A DNA stretch of 10,035 bases from GCA-002731945 sp036344135 (GTDB taxonomy: Bacteria > Pseudomonadota > Alphaproteobacteria > MED-G09): the NCBI GenBank assembly GCA_036344135.1, contig JAYYUG010000005.1:1-10035 (forward strand), in the 5' to 3' direction. Position numbers and translations under genes: made by a program. Below, in pieces: positions 5,933 through 10,035 of this stretch. Under the pieces are notes generated by a model. It ran no database searches, was not told the origin of the DNA, and was given only the letters and a program-made list of their open reading frames with translations. Position 1 is the first letter of the stretch. The number at the start of each line of letters is the position of its first letter.

Positions 5933-7678
5933 TTGTCGAATTTAACTGAAAAATCTCCAGAGATTTCATCAGAAAGGTTTTCTGAGCTTTTGGAAGAAAG
6001 TCTTTCTAATAGTTACATTCAAGAAGGAAAGGTTGTTTTAGGGACAATAGTTTCGATTGAGTCAGATTTTGTTATTATTGATTTTGGTATGAAGACGGAA
6101 GGCCGAGTTTCTATTGATGAGTTCAAATCAGAGGTTAGGGATTCTAGTCTTAATATTGGAGATCAGGTAGAGGTATATTTAGAAAGAATAGAAAATGCAC
6201 TTGGAGATGCTGTTCTATCAAGGGATAAGGCCAAGAAGGAAGAGAATTGGTTCAAACTTCAGGAATGTCAAAAAGAAAATGTAATCGTTCAAGGAGAAAT
6301 TACTGGAAAAGTTCGTGGCGGATTCACTGTAGATATTAATGGAACCCAGGCTTTTCTTCCAGGAAGTCAAGTTGATGTTAAGCCTATAAAGGATGTAAGA
6401 CCATTAATGTATATGTCCCAATCTTTCCATATATTGAAAATGGATAAGAGACGTGGAAACATTGTGGTCTCAAGAAAATCTGTCCTAACCGATAATTCAA
6501 ACGTTAGTAAATCTGAAGTATTAGAAAGCCTTTCAGAGGGTCAAGAGATAGAGGGGATAGTAAAAAATATTACAGATTATGGTGCTTTTATAGATTTAGG
6601 AGGAATAGATGGCCTTCTTCATGTAACAGATATTTCATGGAAGAGAATAAACAATCCTTCCGAGGTTATAAGTATTGGAGAAAAGGTAAAAGTTTTGATT
6701 ACAAAGCTTTCTAGAGAGGATCAAAGAGTATCCTTAGGTATGAAACAATTGCAAGAGGACCCATGGGTTGGTGTCGATAAAAAGTATGAGGTTGGTAAGA
6801 AATATAATGGACAAGTGACCAACATGGCTGATTATGGAGCCTTTGTAGGGTTAGAGGGCGGATTAGAAGGGCTTGTTCATGTTTCAGAAATGAGTTGGGT
6901 TTCCAAAATAGAAAAACCTAGTAAGTATGTAAATATTGGTGATGAAGTTCAAGTTATGGTATTAGAAATTGATTCAGAAAAAAAGAGACTTTCTTTGGGA
7001 ATTAAACAATGTTTTGATAATCCTTGGGAGAATTTTGCCCAAAAAAATCCTGCTGGTACTTTGGTGAAAGGTCTGATTCAAAACATAACTGATTTTGGAA
7101 TTTTTGTTCAAGTTGAGGAAGGTTTGGATGGATTAGTACACTTGTCTGATATTGATTGGAAGGTTGAAGGAAATATAGCAATAAAAGAATATAAAGTCGG
7201 TCAGGAGATCGAAGCAAAGATATTGGATTTTGAGGTAGAAAAAGAAAGAATATCTCTTGGCATAAAACAGGTATCGGATGATCCTTTATCTTCTTTGGAT
7301 AACACAAAGAAAGGCGATGTTTTAACTTGTACAGTTTCTAATACCCTCAAGAGTGGAATTGAAGTGAATATAGGAACAGATTTTCCTGCTTTTATTAAAA
7401 GATCTGATCTCTCAATGGATAAATCAGAGCAGAATCCTGAGAGATTTGAAATTGGACAGAAAGTTGATGCAAAAGTAACTAGATTTGATAAAAAAACCCG
7501 TAAAATAAACTTGTCTATTAAGGCCTTACAGATATTTGACGAGAAAGAGGCTATTGAACAATACGGATCAAAAGATTCAGGTGCCTCTTTAGGGGATATT
7601 CTCGGAGAAGCTCTTGATAAAAGTGATTCATTGGTAGATGATAGTGAGAGCAAAGACTCGGAAAATTTAAATGATTAA
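5933..7678 (+). CDS. rpsA: 30S ribosomal protein S1
   Basis: This is a 581-residue protein from TTG 5933. It has six S1 (OB-fold) RNA-binding domains at about 33-100, 118-184, 203-272, 289-359, 376-446 and 462-532. Domains 3-5 carry the clearest signature: Ile-Thr-Asp-Tyr/Phe-Gly-x-Phe-Val/Ile, Gly-Leu-x-His-Val/Leu-Ser/Thr-Asp/Glu, and the closing Leu-Gly-x-Lys-Gln. Domains 1 and 2 are the divergent ribosome-binding type. The tail from about 536 (Ala-x-Glu-Gln-Tyr-Gly, then Ser-Gly-Ala-Ser-Leu-Gly-Asp-Ile-Leu-Gly) is the usual alphaproteobacterial ending, followed by a Ser/Asp/Glu-rich extension. S1 binds mRNA leaders and aids initiation on weak ribosome sites. The start is chosen by the AAGGA spacing and because Met-Ser- plus a short polar segment before Phe-x-x-Leu-Leu-Glu-Glu-Ser fits family N-termini. 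It overlaps ihfB by eight bases. Confidence 0.95.
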   Translation: MSNLTEKSPEISSERFSELLEESLSNSYIQEGKVVLGTIVSIESDFVIIDFGMKTEGRVSIDEFKSEVRDSSLNIGDQVEVYLERIENALGDAVLSRDKAKKEENWFKLQECQKENVIVQGEITGKVRGGFTVDINGTQAFLPGSQVDVKPIKDVRPLMYMSQSFHILKMDKRRGNIVVSRKSVLTDNSNVSKSEVLESLSEGQEIEGIVKNITDYGAFIDLGGIDGLLHVTDISWKRINNPSEVISIGEKVKVLITKLSREDQRVSLGMKQLQEDPWVGVDKKYEVGKKYNGQVTNMADYGAFVGLEGGLEGLVHVSEMSWVSKIEKPSKYVNIGDEVQVMVLEIDSEKKRLSLGIKQCFDNPWENFAQKNPAGTLVKGLIQNITDFGIFVQVEEGLDGLVHLSDIDWKVEGNIAIKEYKVGQEIEAKILDFEVEKERISLGIKQVSDDPLSSLDNTKKGDVLTCTVSNTLKSGIEVNIGTDFPAFIKRSDLSMDKSEQNPERFEIGQKVDAKVTRFDKKTRKINLSIKALQIFDEKEAIEQYGSKDSGASLGDILGEALDKSDSLVDDSESKDSENLND

Positions 7679-7955
7679 ATCTCAACTTGTCAAAAGACTT
7701 TTACAAAAAAATCCTCATCTTATTCAAAGAGATATCGAAAAAATTACATCATTAATAATAGAGAATATTAAATCATCTTTGGCATTAGAAGATAGAGTTG
7801 AGATAAGGGGTTTTGGCTCTTTTTCTGTCCGACATAGGAAGTCAAAAAATGGTCGTAATCCAAAAACAGGTGAGAGTGTGCATGTTCCTGCGAAAAAAGT
7901 AGCAATGTTTAAGTCTGGTAAGGGATTAAGAGACAGATTAAATTTTAAACCTTGA
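7671..7955 (+). CDS. ihfB: Integration host factor, beta subunit (HU/IHF family)
   Basis: This is a 94-residue DNA-bending protein of standard length. The N-terminal helices resemble IHF-beta (Ile-Lys-Ser-x-Leu-Val...). The core Val-Glu-Ile-Arg-Gly-Phe-Gly-Ser-Phe-Ser (42-51) and the DNA-intercalating arm Gly-Arg-Asn-Pro-Lys-Thr-Gly (60-66, Pro64 at the tip) are intact. The end, Phe-Lys-x-Gly-Lys-x-Leu-Arg-Asp-Arg, is typical of IhfB rather than HU. It pairs with IhfA, not in this window, to bend specific sites in the nucleoid. Its ATG lies inside the rpsA end (eight-base overlap), with GGAAAA shortly upstream. The rpsA-ihfB order is conserved in Proteobacteria and supports the beta assignment. 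Confidence 0.93.
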   Translation: MIKSQLVKRLLQKNPHLIQRDIEKITSLIIENIKSSLALEDRVEIRGFGSFSVRHRKSKNGRNPKTGESVHVPAKKVAMFKSGKGLRDRLNFKP

Positions 7956-7974
7956 AGGTATTCCTAAAGATACT

Positions 7975-8676
7975 ATGACACAGGTGTTTTCAAACCCCAT
8001 TATTCTCGCAATTGATACAAATTCAGATAATGAGGCATTTGATTTAGTCAATGGCTTAAAGGAATATATAGGCGCAGTTAAATTGGGCCTAGAGTATTTT
8101 GATTCTTATGGCCCTGAAGGAATAAGAAGAATAAAAAATCTGGATATTCCTATTTTTTTAGATTTAAAACTTCACGATATACCAATAACAGTAAAGAAGA
8201 GTATAGAAACATTAATTGATCTCGACCCAGCAATATTGAATGTTCATGCATTGGGGGGAGAAGAAATGATGAAAGTAGCAGCCCAAGTAATGCTAGACAA
8301 TAATTGTTCTACAAAGTTGGTAGCAGTGACTATCCTGACAAGTATGGACAATTCTGATCTAAATGATATTGGGATCACCGATGGGGTTAATGAGGAAGTA
8401 AAAAGATTAGCATTATTGGCAAAGAAATCTGGGTTAAATGGAGTCGTATGTTCCTCAAAAGAAATATCAATTATAAGAGAATCTTGTGGCGATGATTTTA
8501 TCATTATTGTACCTGGCATCAGACCAATAGGTGTGGATAGAGATGATCAAAAGAGAATTATGACACCAAGGGAAGCTCTTGATCTTGGGGCAAATTTTCT
8601 TGTGATAGGCAGACCTATAACTCAAGCAAAAAATCCAATAGAAGCGACTAAAGAAATTATTTCGAGAATTTCATGA
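7975..8676 (+). CDS. pyrF: Orotidine 5'-phosphate decarboxylase
   Basis: This is a 233-residue TIM-barrel enzyme that converts OMP to UMP, the last step of de novo pyrimidine synthesis. Ala-Ile-Asp (12-14) closes the first strand, and Lys36 follows in Val-Lys-Leu-Gly. The catalytic Asp-Lys-Asp set is in Leu-Asp-Leu-Lys-Leu-His-Asp-Ile-Pro (62-70: Asp63, Lys65, Asp68). Pro-Gly-Ile-Arg-Pro (180-184) and Ile-Gly-Arg-Pro-Ile-Thr (211-216) bind the phosphate. The length is normal for the bacterial short form. It starts 19 bases after the ihfB stop with only a modest ribosome site (AAAG/AAGG), and its stop overlaps trpF as ATGA. Confidence 0.95.
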   Translation: MTQVFSNPIILAIDTNSDNEAFDLVNGLKEYIGAVKLGLEYFDSYGPEGIRRIKNLDIPIFLDLKLHDIPITVKKSIETLIDLDPAILNVHALGGEEMMKVAAQVMLDNNCSTKLVAVTILTSMDNSDLNDIGITDGVNEEVKRLALLAKKSGLNGVVCSSKEISIIRESCGDDFIIIVPGIRPIGVDRDDQKRIMTPREALDLGANFLVIGRPITQAKNPIEATKEIISRIS

Positions 8677-9326
8677 GTCTCAAAATTAAAATATGTGGAT
8701 TATCCCAACCCGATCATATAACAATGTCCTTGCAAAATGGAGCAGACATGTTGGGTTTTATTTTTGCAAGTCCGAGCCCAAGAACACTAAATCCTCGTTT
8801 TGCTAGAGAGAATAATTTTTCTGATTTAGCAAGGAATGTAGAAAGGATTGCTGTATTTGTCGATCCTGAAAACAATCATTTGTTAAGATCTATTCAGGCT
8901 ATAGATGCTACTATGATTCAATTACATGGTTACGAGACCCCGAAAAGATGTTCTGAAATTAAAGAAATCACAGGCCTACCGGTCATAAAGGCCTTTGGCA
9001 TAGGATCAAAAAATGATCTTGAAAAAACTAATAATTACCTCAACTTTGTTGACTATTTTTTGTTTGATGCAAAACCATCTAATGCGCAAAAAGGAGGATT
9101 AAACAAGGTTTTTGAATGGGGTCTTTTAGGAAATTGTAATTTAAAAAATTTCTTTCTCAGCGGGGGTTTAAATATTGATAATGTGATAGATGCTATCACT
9201 CAAACAAAACCAATGTGCATAGATGTATCTTCTGGTGTAGAAAAACAGCCAGGAGTTAAAGATGAAAAGTTAATTAAAGATTTTATAAAAACAGCCCAAT
9301 CATTTTATAAGGAGAATTATGAATAA
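8673..9326 (+). CDS. trpF: Phosphoribosylanthranilate isomerase
   Basis: This is a 217-residue TIM-barrel enzyme of the tryptophan pathway. It turns N-(5'-phosphoribosyl)anthranilate into the 1-(o-carboxyphenylamino)-deoxyribulose phosphate used by TrpC. The N-terminal Lys-Ile-Cys-Gly-Leu (6-10) holds the catalytic base Cys8. Gly-Phe-Ile-Phe...Ser-Pro-Arg (28-37), Gln-Leu-His-Gly (83-86), the catalytic acid Asp132 in Leu-Phe-Asp-Ala-Lys, Leu-Ser-Gly-Gly-Leu (162-166) and Asp-Val-Ser-Ser-Gly-Val-Glu (184-190) are all present. It is monofunctional, with no fused TrpC. Its ATG overlaps the pyrF stop by four bases and its end overlaps trpB by eight. The pyrF-trpF-trpB placement near rpsA is, from memory, common in Alphaproteobacteria. 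Confidence 0.95.
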   Translation: MSLKIKICGLSQPDHITMSLQNGADMLGFIFASPSPRTLNPRFARENNFSDLARNVERIAVFVDPENNHLLRSIQAIDATMIQLHGYETPKRCSEIKEITGLPVIKAFGIGSKNDLEKTNNYLNFVDYFLFDAKPSNAQKGGLNKVFEWGLLGNCNLKNFFLSGGLNIDNVIDAITQTKPMCIDVSSGVEKQPGVKDEKLIKDFIKTAQSFYKENYE

Positions 9327-10035
9327 AAACTCATATAAAGATGGACCTGATAAAGAAGGTAATTTTGGTATATTTGGTGGGAAATATGTAGCAGAAACCT
9401 TAATGCCACTAATTACGGACCTTGAGAATGAATATGAGCAGGCAAAAAAGGACAAAAAGTTTTTAGATGAAGTTCAATATTTTGCTCGTGACTATGTGGG
9501 TAGAGAAAGCCCACTATATTTTGCTGAGAGACTGACAGATTTTATCGGTGGAGCAAAAATATATTTTAAAAGAGATGAGTTGAATCATACAGGAAGCCAT
9601 AAAATAAATAATTGTTTAGGTCAGATCCTTTTAGCAAAGAGAATGAATAAATCTAGAATTATAGCTGAGACCGGTGCTGGTCAACATGGTGTAGCTGTTG
9701 CTACAGTATGTGCCAGATTTGGCCTTGAATGCATTATTTATATGGGAAACAAAGATATAGAGAGACAAAAATCTAATGTCTTCAAAATAAAACTGCTTGG
9801 AGGTAATGTAATTCCCGTTCATTCAGGCAGTGGCACCCTGAAAGATGCAATGAATGAAGCTTTAAGAGACTGGGTTGCAAATGTAAAAGACACTTTTTAT
9901 TTAATCGGAACAGTAGCTGGTCCTCATCCTTATCCGTCTATGGTTAGGGACTTCCAATCAATTATAGGCATAGAGGCAAAAGAACAAATTTTTGAAAAGG
10001 AAGGCCGACTTCCAGATATTCTGGTTGCTTGTGTT
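9319..10035 (+). CDS. trpB: Tryptophan synthase beta subunit, 5' part (continues past window)
   Basis: The frame is open from ATG 9319 to the window end, giving 239 of the roughly 400 residues expected. TrpB condenses indole with serine to make tryptophan, using pyridoxal phosphate in a complex with TrpA. Visible are Phe-Gly-Gly-Lys-Tyr-Val-Ala-Glu-Thr-Leu (19-28), Lys-Arg-Asp-Glu-Leu-Asn-His-Thr-Gly-Ser-His-Lys-Ile-Asn (84-97, Lys95 being the cofactor lysine), Ala-Glu-Thr-Gly-Ala-Gly-Gln-His-Gly (116-124, Glu117 catalytic) and Val-Ala-Gly-Pro-His-Pro-Tyr-Pro (199-206). A strong AAGGAG site at 9309-9314 precedes the ATG, which lies eight bases inside the trpF end. trpA would be expected next, outside the window. 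Confidence 0.96.
   Translation, partial: MNKNSYKDGPDKEGNFGIFGGKYVAETLMPLITDLENEYEQAKKDKKFLDEVQYFARDYVGRESPLYFAERLTDFIGGAKIYFKRDELNHTGSHKINNCLGQILLAKRMNKSRIIAETGAGQHGVAVATVCARFGLECIIYMGNKDIERQKSNVFKIKLLGGNVIPVHSGSGTLKDAMNEALRDWVANVKDTFYLIGTVAGPHPYPSMVRDFQSIIGIEAKEQIFEKEGRLPDILVACV

Noticed and set aside
7201..7653. Long minus-strand open frame inside rpsA
   Set aside because: It is antisense to S1 domains 5-6 and the tail, with no recognisable domain or ribosome site.

Overview
The window is about one third G+C by eye, with short spacers and several overlapping genes. The run aroA-cmk-rpsA-ihfB-pyrF-trpF-trpB, preceded divergently by a FYDLN-type acidic protein and tRNA-Ala, is a familiar alphaproteobacterial arrangement. 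The AroA and S1 sequences also look alphaproteobacterial. The low G+C and compactness suggest a streamlined, probably marine alphaproteobacterium (SAR11-like or another AT-rich lineage). That placement is inference, and I cannot name the genus.

Left block (1-2358, + strand): the 3' end of a heme-copper oxidase operon. It holds the C-terminal part of one subunit III gene, a second complete subunit III gene, a three-helix subunit IV-like (COX4_pro) protein, a secreted class I cytochrome c, and a secreted Sel1-repeat protein that overlaps the cytochrome gene by 29 bases. The catalytic subunits I and II would lie upstream of the window. Two tiny ORFs, each predicting a single membrane helix, converge at 2284-2447. 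The minus-strand one is the better supported.

Middle block (2367-3827, - strand), in transcription order: the FYDLN-type zinc-ribbon/acidic-tail protein, tRNA-Ala(GGC) starting two bases after its stop codon, a class I SAM-dependent methyltransferase, and the 26-residue membrane peptide.

Right block (3959-10035, + strand): a dense cluster for core metabolism and gene expression. It contains aroA (shikimate pathway), cmk (pyrimidine nucleotides), rpsA (ribosomal protein S1, TTG start), ihfB (nucleoid protein), pyrF (UMP synthesis), trpF and the 5' part of trpB (tryptophan). Most junctions overlap by 4 or 8 bases, so the genes are probably co-transcribed, at least in segments, and often translationally coupled. 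AroA supplies the chorismate branch that feeds TrpF and TrpB. PyrF makes UMP, the precursor of the CMP on which Cmk acts.

I see no mobile element, CRISPR array, phage gene or clear new defence system. The points most worth a second look are the tandem oxidase subunit III genes with their cytochrome c/Sel1 tail, the tiny convergent membrane ORFs, the TTG start of rpsA, and the tRNA set against a coding gene. No stretch longer than 300 bases lacks a gene.
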